The notes beneath the pieces are model-generated. The model saw nothing but the letters and a program-made list of their open reading frames with translations, made no database searches and was not told where the DNA came from. Shown piece after piece: positions 6,331-11,446 of a stretch of 11,446 bases of DNA (the first letter of the stretch is position 1; every line of letters begins with the position of its first letter). The position numbers were made by a program, and so were the translations under genes. Source of the stretch: DASZGI01 sp035938995 (GTDB lineage: Bacteria > Actinomycetota > Actinomycetes > Streptomycetales > Catenulisporaceae); assembly GCF_035938995.1 (NCBI RefSeq), contig NZ_DASZGI010000271.1, positions 1 to 11,446 of the forward strand, written 5' to 3'.

Positions 6331-7269
6331 CTACTGCCATTCGTCGGGCAGGCCGTCGAGCCGGCGCAGGATCACGCCCTCGCGCAGCGCCCACGGGCAG
6401 ATGTCCACGTGGTCGACCTCGAACAGGTCGAGCGCCGCCTCGGCGACGATCGCACCGGCCAGCAGCTGTCCGGCGCGACCTGCCGAGACGCCGGGCAGCT
6501 CGGCCCGCTCCGCGGTGCGCATCCGGGCCAGCTTCGGCAGCCATTCGTGCAGATCGGCGCGGGCGAGGCGGCGCGCGGCGTAGACCCCTTCGGCGCTCGG
6601 CGCGGCACCGGTGACCCGGGCCAGCTGCCGGAACGTCTTCGAGGTGGCCACGGTCCGGTCCGGGTGGCCGAAACGGACCAGGTCGCCGACGGAGCGGGCG
6701 ATCTGCGCGCGCACCCTGCGGCGCAGCGCGCGCACGGCCTCGTCGTCCGGGGGGTCGCCGGGCAGGAACTCCTTGGTGAGGCGGGCCGCGCCGAGCGGGA
6801 GGGACTGGGCGACCTCGGGCACCTCGTCGAAGCCGGACGCCATTTCCAGCGAGCCACCGCCGATGTCGAGCACGAGCAGCCGCCCGGCGGACCAGCCGAA
6901 CCAGCGGCGCACCGCGAGGAAGGTGAGCCGGGCCTCGGCGCGTCCGGAGAGCACCGCGAGCTCGACGCCGGTGCGCTCGCGGATCCCGGCCAGGACTGCC
7001 TCGCCGTTGCCGGCCTCGCGGATGGCGGAGGTGGCGAAGCCGATGATCTCCTCCACCCCCTTGTCCTCGGCGATCTCGACCGACTCGGCGACGAACGCCT
7101 CAAGCTGAGAGGCGCCGTCCGGGGTGATGGCCCCGTCCTCTCCTATCAACTCGACGAGGTGCAGCTCGGTTTTGTGGGAAAAGGCCGGCAGTGGCCGAGC
7201 GCCTTGGTGTGCGTCGACCACGAGCAGGTGAACTGTGTTGGACCCGACGTCCAGTACCCCAAGCCGCAT
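6331..7269 (-). CDS. ppx: Ppx/GppA family exopolyphosphatase / guanosine pentaphosphatase
   Basis: A 312-residue member of the ASKHA-fold Ppx/GppA family. It carries the first phosphate-binding loop DVGSNT (7–12), GFATSAIREA (77–86), the catalytic-glutamate region SGRAEARLTF with Glu112, the second loop DIGGGS (135–140), ATSKTFR (208–214) and the C-terminal DICPWALREGVILR (289–302). The family hydrolyses the terminal phosphate of polyphosphate and/or pppGpp. The short form without the C-terminal extra domain matches actinobacterial Ppx1 proteins such as Rv0496. ATG 7269 is chosen because homologues begin M-R-L-G-V-L-D-V-G-S-N-T and a TAGCTT hexamer (7277–7282) ends seven bases before it. ATG 7275 is an alternative, and the upstream open frame to 7431 lacks coding bias. 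It heads the operon with the isomerase-like gene and proC, and is divergent from the cysteine-rich gene. Confidence 0.93.
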   Translation of the reverse strand: MRLGVLDVGSNTVHLLVVDAHQGARPLPAFSHKTELHLVELIGEDGAITPDGASQLEAFVAESVEIAEDKGVEEIIGFATSAIREAGNGEAVLAGIRERTGVELAVLSGRAEARLTFLAVRRWFGWSAGRLLVLDIGGGSLEMASGFDEVPEVAQSLPLGAARLTKEFLPGDPPDDEAVRALRRRVRAQIARSVGDLVRFGHPDRTVATSKTFRQLARVTGAAPSAEGVYAARRLARADLHEWLPKLARMRTAERAELPGVSAGRAGQLLAGAIVAEAALDLFEVDHVDICPWALREGVILRRLDGLPDEWQ

Positions 7270-7276
7270 ACTCATG

Positions 7277-7282
7277 AAGCTA
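7277..7282 (-). promoter_or_regulatory. Putative -10 hexamer of ppx
   Basis: TAGCTT on the – strand ends seven bases before ATG 7269, as expected if transcription starts at or next to the start codon. No convincing -35 was seen. Confidence 0.4.
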
Positions 7283-7487
7283 GTCCACAATGAGACGCGT
7301 CGCTGGCGGTAGGGGGTGACCGTCACCGAATCGAGGCTCCGGCTGAGCGATAGGCGGCTGGTCGGGGCCGCGACCGGCACAGACCACGCAGACCGCGCGC
7401 GGGCCCGGGAACGGACTGAGGGCCGTGTCACCCGTCCGAAGAGGGTAAGGCGGGCGCGGCGGTGCTGTGCCCGCAGGCCGCCGCACG
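7283..7487. other. Divergent intergenic region ppx / cysteine-rich gene
   Basis: About 200 bp without a convincing gene. Open frames run across it on the – strand but lack third-position G/C bias. It should hold the -35 regions for both directions. I found no long palindrome or repeat in it. Confidence 0.5.
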
Positions 7488-7493
7488 TAGGCT
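7488..7493 (+). promoter_or_regulatory. Putative -10 hexamer of the cysteine-rich gene
   Basis: TAGGCT ends six bases before GTG 7500. There is no good ribosome site, so a leaderless transcript is the simplest reading. The -35 is not recognisable. Confidence 0.4.
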
Positions 7494-7499
7494 GACAAC

Positions 7500-8264
7500 G
7501 TGCCTGAAGTGACGCTTGACTTCCCCCGGGCGTGGGTCGAGTTCCCCGATCCGGAAAACGCCGAGCAGCTGTTCCGCGCCGATCTGACGTGGCTGTGCTC
7601 GCGCTGGCAGTGCATTTGGGGGGCGGGATGCCAGGGGATCCATGCCGGGCGGCCGGACGACGGCTGCTGCACCTTAGGAGCGCACTTCTCGGACGCGGAC
7701 GACGAGAAGCGGGTTAAGGACGCGGCGCGCCGCCTGACGCCGGAGAACTGGCAGTTCCACGGCGAGGCTGTGAAGCGGGGCGGGCGGCTGTCGATCACCG
7801 AGACGGACGACGACGGCGATAAGCAGACGCGGGTGCATGAGGGTGCGTGCATCTTCCTCAACCGTCCGGGCTTTGCCGGTGGCGCGGGTTGTGCGCTGCA
7901 TGCGCTGGCGATAAGGGAGGGGCGGCATCCGCTGGAGACGAAGCCGGATGTCTGCTGGCAGTTGCCGATCCGGCGCACCTACGACTGGGTAGACCGGTCG
8001 GATGACTCCCGGGTGCTGATCGTCACGATCGGCGAGTACGACCGGCGCGGCTGGGGGCCGGGCGGTCACGACTTGAACTGGTGGTGCACCGGGAACACGG
8101 ACGCGCATATCGCGTTCGAGCCGGTGTATGTGTCCTACCGGCCGGAGCTGGTCGAGCTGATGGGGCTGGCGGCGTATGACGTGCTAGCCGACATGTGCGC
8201 CACCCATCTAGCGGCGAAGGTGCCGGTCGCCCGGCACCCCGCCGGCATCGACGACCTGCTCTGA
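7500..8264 (+). CDS. Cysteine-rich conserved hypothetical protein, YkgJ/DUF3109-like metal-chelating type
   Basis: A 254-residue soluble protein with ten cysteines: C33-x4-C38-x5-C44-x11-CC56–57, then C117 (GACIFLNRPG), C131 (AGCALH), C152 (KPDVCWQLPI), C196 and C233. The series 'several Cys, Cys-Cys, then C-x-F-L, C-A-L-H and K-P-D-x-C-x-x-x-P' follows the layout of the putative zinc- or iron-chelating YkgJ/UPF0153 and DUF3109 families (CxFL … C … RPxxC … P). I therefore infer a metal site, perhaps Fe-S or zinc. There is no signal peptide or membrane segment. I recall a related mycobacterial hypothetical (Rv0495c) also divergent from ppx, so the pairing may be conserved. Function unknown. 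The GTG start is supported by the adjacent TAGGCT hexamer. It ends 14 bp from the convergent sigma-like gene. Confidence 0.85.
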   Translation: MPEVTLDFPRAWVEFPDPENAEQLFRADLTWLCSRWQCIWGAGCQGIHAGRPDDGCCTLGAHFSDADDEKRVKDAARRLTPENWQFHGEAVKRGGRLSITETDDDGDKQTRVHEGACIFLNRPGFAGGAGCALHALAIREGRHPLETKPDVCWQLPIRRTYDWVDRSDDSRVLIVTIGEYDRRGWGPGGHDLNWWCTGNTDAHIAFEPVYVSYRPELVELMGLAAYDVLADMCATHLAAKVPVARHPAGIDDLL

Positions 8265-8278
8265 TCCGGTCGCCCTGC

Positions 8279-10831
8279 TCAGTGATGTCTCGCTGGCTGT
8301 GACGGTGGTGGCGTCGGCGGGCGGCTGCCGGTCGGACGACCGCTCGGCGCGCTGCTGGGGCTGCCGCCGCTCTGGTGGACGGCTGACGGGCTCGGAGCAC
8401 TGCCGGTAGGCGTGGCAGACGGGCCGCTCGGTGTCGGCCCGGGGGTTGCACCGGAAGGCGTTGGCGACGGGGGCGAGGTGGACGGCGGCGGTGTCGTCGG
8501 CGGAGCCGTGCTCGGCGGGGGAGTCGTGGCGCCGCCGCGGATCGTCAGCACTGTGCCGCCGGGGGCGAACGTGACGCGGCTGGTCCACGATCCGGCCGGA
8601 GCGGCTGACGTCGCGGTCGCGGTGATGACCATGGATTGCCCCGCGCCTAAGGTGCCGGCGGTCTGACTCAGCGCGATCCACGAGTCCTGCGTGCTCGCCG
8701 TCCACGGGACGGGAACCGGACCGGTGTTGCGCAGCAGGATCACGATGGTGTTCGGATCTCCGGAGCGCTGGTTCACGCTGACGTGGAAGTCGGCCGGGTT
8801 GACGCCGGGCGGGACCGACGCGGAGCCTGAACCGCCCGCGGGACTCTGTGCGGTGCTTCCGGAGAGAGACACGGCGGTCGAGCCGACGGGCGACGGCTGG
8901 ATGTGAGCATTCGAGGACGTCGAGACGCCGGGCGTGCCGGGCGCGCTACTCACGGACACGCTTAGGCCGCCGGAATCGGTGCTGGGACTCGTCGGCAGCG
9001 AGAGTTTCGGGTCACTGAGCACGCCTTGGGGATGGTCCTCGGAGGTCAGGCCCAGAAGTGCTGCGGCTGCGGCGGCTGCCGCACCGACGGCTCCAAGCGC
9101 GACGGCCGAGGTGACGGCTTGTCGGACCGGCCGCGACTTGTGGCGTGGGCGTGGCTTACCGTCCGGGCCACGCGGGGGTTCGGCGGCAGGAGCGACGAAG
9201 TGCGTGGGCTGACGGGTGGCGCGCTGGTGCGTCCTCGGAAGTGGAGCCGTCGGCGGATTCGGTGCCGCGGTACCAGAGGACGAGGCTGGTGCCTGGACTG
9301 CGAAGCGGCCCGAAGGCGTCGCAACGAACGTAGGGCGCGCTGAGGTACCTGAGCTCGCCGATGTTCCTGAGGCAGTGCGGCGCGTGGATGAGGCCGCAGG
9401 CGTGTCAGATGTGCCGCGTGCCTGAGGCGCCGTCAATTGCTCGGTGGTGGAAGCGGCGGCGGGCCCTATCGGATGCCAGTGCCGCGTCGCCTCGGGACCG
9501 TGCTCCGGAGGCAGAACACGCGCAGCCCAGCTCCCGGGAGCTCGGTACACGGTGTCGCCCGCCTGCCCCGGCCCCGCGCCCGTCGTGGCTCGCGGCCTGT
9601 TCACACCGGGCGTGCGGCGGGGAAGCGTGTCGTCCGCCTGCGGCTCGTTCCGGCGCGGGACGCGTCGGCCGGGCTCGTTCTTGACCGGCTCGTCCTCACC
9701 CGAATCGCTCTGCCGCGGTCGGTTCGAGCTCGGCTCGGCGGAGCGGGGCGCGCTCTGTGCCGACACACGTCGGCCGCTGCGCCGCCGAACAGGTACCGTC
9801 TCGGCGGCGGCGGGGAAGCCGTCGGCGGTGAAGTCTTCCAGGCGGCGCGCGATGGCGTCGTGATCCACCCCTGCGTCCCGTGCGGCGTTCGGATCGTGCA
9901 GCTCGCCGAGCAGTATTTCGCGGAGGGCACGCGGCGCGGCGACGAAGGGCAGGATGGTCGGCGCGGCCGGGGTGCCGATCACCGTGTGGAGGTAGTGCTG
10001 GCATCGCGTACAGGCGTCCACATGGTCGGTGAGCGGCGCGCGGAGGGCGGCGGTCAGGCGGCCGGACCAGCCGAAGGTCAGCTCGGCGAGTTGGGCGCAG
10101 TGCTCGCGCGACCCCTTTGCCACGGCCACGGCGGCGAGCGAGCGCTCGAGTTCGCGCCAGGCGTCCGCCAGTATGCCGAAGCCCTGTGACCCGGCCGAAC
10201 CGACGAGCCCGGCGGTGGAGCGACCGTTTTCGGCCCGGCTGCGCGCGGCGGTGCGGACCGGCTGCCCGAGGCCGAGCACCAGGCCGAGCCCCTGGCTGTC
10301 CAGGCCGTGGCGAATGGTCAGCTCCAGGATCTCGCGGTGCGCGGGGGCGAGCCCTTCCGACTCCGGCCACTCCAGCGAGTGGAACTCGGCGCGGCGCAGA
10401 TTCCGCTCGAGCGCGGCCAGCGAACCGTCGGGGTCCGCCGAGCCACAGGGCGGACGCAGCCGCCCGGAGACCGGCGAAGGCGCACTAGAACTTGAAGGAC
10501 CGCTGCGCAGCTGGCACTCGTGCCGCATGACCGCATAGAGCCACGGGTGAACGTGTTCGGGCTGCCGAAGCTGCGTGACGTGCCGATCGGCCATCACGAA
10601 CGCGCAGTAAAGCGCGTCCACCGCCGCGTCGTGGTCCCGCAGCGACCAGATCGCATAGGTGTGCAGACCATCGGCATAGGCGTCGTACGCGGCGGCACGG
10701 CCCCATCCGTCACCCGCTTCCCCGCTCGGACGGATTGGCTCAGTTCGGAGCGGGTCGTGCTCCGCGCCACGGTGGGGCGGGCGCGTTGATGTCGGCGTAG
10801 GTGTGGGCGTGGCTGTAGGGGCAGCATTCAC
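8279..10831 (-). CDS. Membrane-anchored sigma-like / anti-sigma-like protein with extracellular BACON-like domain
   Basis: An 850-residue multidomain protein. Residues 48–110 resemble ECF sigma region 2 (YDAYADGLHTYA…HVHPWLYAVMRHECQLR), and 160–205 resemble region 4 (LAPAHREILELTIRHGLD…). Both are degenerate. Residues 244–277 carry H-x25-H-x3-C-x2-C (His244, His270, Cys274, Cys277), the zinc anti-sigma pattern. D-F-T-A-D-G-F-P is at 333–340. Residues 341–570 are a Pro/Ser/Arg/Thr-rich disordered linker, and 572–595 a single Ala-rich transmembrane helix after a basic stretch (KPRPRHKSRPVR). Residues 681–767 look like a BACON fold (DSWIALSQTAGTLGAGQSM…), followed by an 83-residue Pro/Ser/Thr tail. 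I recall shorter Streptomyces proteins with the same order of parts, usually named BACON-domain or sigma-factor-like. The topology implies N-terminus inside and BACON outside. Start GTG 10831 has TACCGT seven bases upstream. Whether the sigma part still works is unknown. Confidence 0.85.
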   Translation of the reverse strand: MNAAPTATPTPTPTSTRPPHRGAEHDPLRTEPIRPSGEAGDGWGRAAAYDAYADGLHTYAIWSLRDHDAAVDALYCAFVMADRHVTQLRQPEHVHPWLYAVMRHECQLRSGPSSSSAPSPVSGRLRPPCGSADPDGSLAALERNLRRAEFHSLEWPESEGLAPAHREILELTIRHGLDSQGLGLVLGLGQPVRTAARSRAENGRSTAGLVGSAGSQGFGILADAWRELERSLAAVAVAKGSREHCAQLAELTFGWSGRLTAALRAPLTDHVDACTRCQHYLHTVIGTPAAPTILPFVAAPRALREILLGELHDPNAARDAGVDHDAIARRLEDFTADGFPAAAETVPVRRRSGRRVSAQSAPRSAEPSSNRPRQSDSGEDEPVKNEPGRRVPRRNEPQADDTLPRRTPGVNRPRATTGAGPGQAGDTVYRAPGSWAARVLPPEHGPEATRHWHPIGPAAASTTEQLTAPQARGTSDTPAASSTRRTASGTSASSGTSARPTFVATPSGRFAVQAPASSSGTAAPNPPTAPLPRTHQRATRQPTHFVAPAAEPPRGPDGKPRPRHKSRPVRQAVTSAVALGAVGAAAAAAAALLGLTSEDHPQGVLSDPKLSLPTSPSTDSGGLSVSVSSAPGTPGVSTSSNAHIQPSPVGSTAVSLSGSTAQSPAGGSGSASVPPGVNPADFHVSVNQRSGDPNTIVILLRNTGPVPVPWTASTQDSWIALSQTAGTLGAGQSMVITATATSAAPAGSWTSRVTFAPGGTVLTIRGGATTPPPSTAPPTTPPPSTSPPSPTPSGATPGPTPSGPSATPTGSAPSPSAVHQSGGSPSSAPSGRPTGSRPPTPPPSQPARHH
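8282..8530 (-). repeat. Low-complexity Pro/Ser/Thr tail
   Basis: Codes for residues 768–850 with imperfect repeats such as TPPPSTAPPTTPPPST and SPTPSGATPGPTPSG. It is probably an extended, possibly glycosylated, cell-wall-spanning or surface segment. The DNA is repetitive as a result. Confidence 0.75.
8531..8791 (-). other. BACON-like extracellular domain
   Basis: Residues 681–767 alternate short strands: FHVSV, TIVILLRN, VPWTAS, DSWIALSQTAGTL, MVITATAT, WTSRVTFA, VLTIRG. The W-I-x-L-S-Q-T-A-G-T-L-G-A-G-Q segment is characteristic of BACON repeats, which are associated with carbohydrate binding. Identified by eye. Confidence 0.65.
9047..9118 (-). other. Transmembrane segment of the sigma-like protein
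   Basis: Residues 572–595 (AVTSAVALGAVG… AALLGL) are uncharged and Ala-rich. They are preceded by a strongly basic stretch, which by the positive-inside rule puts the N-terminal modules in the cytoplasm. Confidence 0.75.
10001..10102 (-). other. Zinc anti-sigma (HX3CX2C) motif
   Basis: Encodes residues 244–277 of the sigma-like protein. DHVDACTRCQHY contains H-x3-C-x2-C, and His244 (or Cys245) lies about 25 residues before it. This spacing is typical of ZAS domains such as that of RsrA. Confidence 0.65.
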
Positions 10832-10838
10832 ACGGCCG

Positions 10839-10844
10839 ACGGTA
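10839..10844 (-). promoter_or_regulatory. Putative -10 hexamer of the sigma-like gene
   Basis: TACCGT on the – strand ends seven bases before GTG 10831, fitting a leaderless start. The -35 is unclear. Confidence 0.4.
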
Positions 10845-10950
10845 AGCCGCGGCGCCGAAGGTCACCGGCCAGTCACTGTCCTATCGCTCGACTGAGGGAC
10901 GGTGCGTGAGTGCGCGGACACTCATCCGGGTGAAGTTCACTGACTAGGCG

Positions 10951-11446
10951 TCAGGACGCAGAGCTCGAGGGCGAAGCGCTGGGCGACGGACTCGGAGACG
11001 TGGTGGTGACCGAAGGGCTTGGCGACGGCGAAGGCGAAGATGACGACTTCGTCGGCGACGGCGTCGACTTCGGAGAAGTCGGCGTCGAGGTTCTCGGTAT
11101 GACGATCGTGCCGCCGCCAGAGCCCATTGTGGCGCTCGCTGAGGGTGTCGCGGAGGGCGACGCCGACGGGGAAGCCGAGTCCGAAGGCAGCGCGACGCTC
11201 GAAGCCCCCGTGCTACTCCCGGACGTCTGGGCCTGCGACGTGATCGTCGACACCGATGCCGCGGATGACTTCGGCGACCCGCCGCTCGTGATCATGTAGA
11301 AGAAACCCGCCGCCAGCGCGATCGCCGCCGCGAAGCCGAGCGGCAGCACCCACTTGCGGCTGCCTCCGCCGTCGCGCTTGCCGGCGATCGGGAAGCCGTC
11401 CTCGTCGAACTTGCCGGCCCGCTCGGCGATCCGCGCGGCGAACGCC
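10951..11446 (-). CDS. Single-pass membrane protein with DGFP motif and Ser/Pro-rich tail (partial, N-terminus outside window)
   Basis: The last 164 codons of a – strand gene that enters from the right edge. Visible parts are a cytoplasmic end with K-F-D-E-D-G-F-P-I-A-G-K (residues 12–23 of the visible part), a basic turn (KRDGGGSRKW), a transmembrane helix VLPLGFAAAIALAAGFFYMI (about 33–52), and then a Ser/Thr/Pro/Ala-rich outside tail ending in alternating Ser-Pro. No folded domain is seen outside. An ATG-like start at 11349 would begin at the membrane helix, but the frame is open to the window edge with strong coding bias, so the gene continues. The segment I-A-x-R-x-x-x-F-x-x-D-G-F-P aligns with the same part of the 850-residue sigma-like protein, suggesting a paralogue or partner. 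The function of the missing N-terminus is unknown. It could be an anti-sigma, a sigma-like or a kinase-type protein. Confidence 0.8.
   Translation of the reverse strand, partial: AFAARIAERAGKFDEDGFPIAGKRDGGGSRKWVLPLGFAAAIALAAGFFYMITSGGSPKSSAASVSTITSQAQTSGSSTGASSVALPSDSASPSASPSATPSASATMGSGGGTIVIPRTSTPTSPKSTPSPTKSSSSPSPSPSPSVTTTSPSPSPSASPSSSAS
10954..11130 (-). repeat. Ser/Pro dipeptide-repeat tail
   Basis: Encodes runs of Ser-Pro and Ser-Ala-Ser-Pro at the C-terminus, giving a tandem-like DNA pattern built on short GGCGACG/GGCGAAG-type units when read on the + strand. Such tracts are prone to length variation between strains. Confidence 0.7.

Noticed and set aside
7270..7431. Extending Ppx upstream to GTG 7431
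   Set aside because: The added 54 residues are Arg/Ser-rich without third-position bias, and homologues begin at M-R-L-G-V-L-D-V-G-S-N-T (ATG 7269).
7280..7978. A 232-codon – strand open frame covering the ppx upstream region and part of the cysteine-rich gene
   Set aside because: It conflicts with the better-supported cysteine-rich + strand gene, lacks domain motifs and has no codon bias of its own.
8282..8530. CRISPR or tandem-repeat array in the repetitive DNA
   Set aside because: The repetition comes from Pro/Ser/Thr codons in a protein tail. There are no constant repeats with unique spacers.
10874..10904. Possible hairpin (CACTGTCC / GGACGGTG) between the two membrane-protein genes
   Set aside because: It pairs only with a G-U wobble on the + strand and has a mismatch in the – strand transcript that would actually be made here.
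10905..10950. ECF-type promoter (GTGAAC … GTCC) in front of the sigma-like gene, suggesting autoregulation
   Set aside because: The -35-like GTGAAC is present on the – strand, but no CGTC-type -10 sits at the right distance. The match is too weak to report as a site.

Overview
The window comes from a high-GC actinomycete. Codons end almost always in G or C, GTG starts are common, several genes look leaderless, and the block ppx – sugar-phosphate-isomerase-like protein – proC is the arrangement I know from Mycobacterium (the Rv0496–Rv0498–Rv0500 neighbourhood) and its relatives. The extracytoplasmic Ser/Pro-rich tails and the sigma-like/BACON protein point towards the Streptomyces/Catenulispora side of the phylum. 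The genus cannot be fixed from this sequence alone.

Layout from left to right. (1) 1–96 is the last 31 codons of a + strand gene that looks like undecaprenyl-diphosphate phosphatase (uppP). It overlaps tail-to-tail with a TetR-family repressor on the – strand (80–703). The repressor is divergent from a small SgcJ/EcaC (SnoaL-like) protein at 764–1186. Between the two starts lie two copies of a near-perfect 16-bp palindrome, and the repressor's GTG start sits inside one of them. (2) 1211–4214, – strand, is a translationally coupled efflux-type operon: a lipoprotein membrane-fusion adaptor, an ABC ATPase with an extra C-terminal AbrB-like segment, and a second ABC ATPase. No permease gene is present. 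A strong hairpin (4284–4321) separates it from the next operon. (3) 4399–7269, – strand, is ppx/gppA → TIM-barrel isomerase-like gene → proC. (4) 7500–8264, + strand and divergent from ppx, is a cysteine-rich conserved hypothetical protein resembling YkgJ/DUF3109-type metal-chelating proteins. (5) 8279–10831, – strand, is an 850-residue protein. It joins a degenerate ECF-sigma-like head, a zinc anti-sigma (HX3CX2C) motif, a long disordered linker, one transmembrane helix and an outside BACON-like domain with a Pro/Ser/Thr tail. (6) 10951–11446, – strand, is the C-terminal part of a second single-pass membrane protein. It shares a juxtamembrane DGFP motif with the 850-residue protein, so the two are probably related and arranged in tandem.

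How the parts may work together. Blocks 1 to 3 are mostly familiar: cell-wall lipid recycling, a self-regulated repressor with its target, an export system that must borrow a permease from elsewhere, and proline biosynthesis coupled to phosphate or alarmone hydrolysis. Blocks 5 and 6 are the least ordinary. Each looks like a one-polypeptide transmembrane device, and the complete one carries sigma and anti-sigma-like modules inside the cell and a glycan-binding-type fold outside. A recurring TANNNT hexamer placed 6–7 bases before the start codon suggests that tetR, the isomerase-like gene, ppx, the cysteine-rich gene and the sigma-like gene may be translated from leaderless mRNAs.
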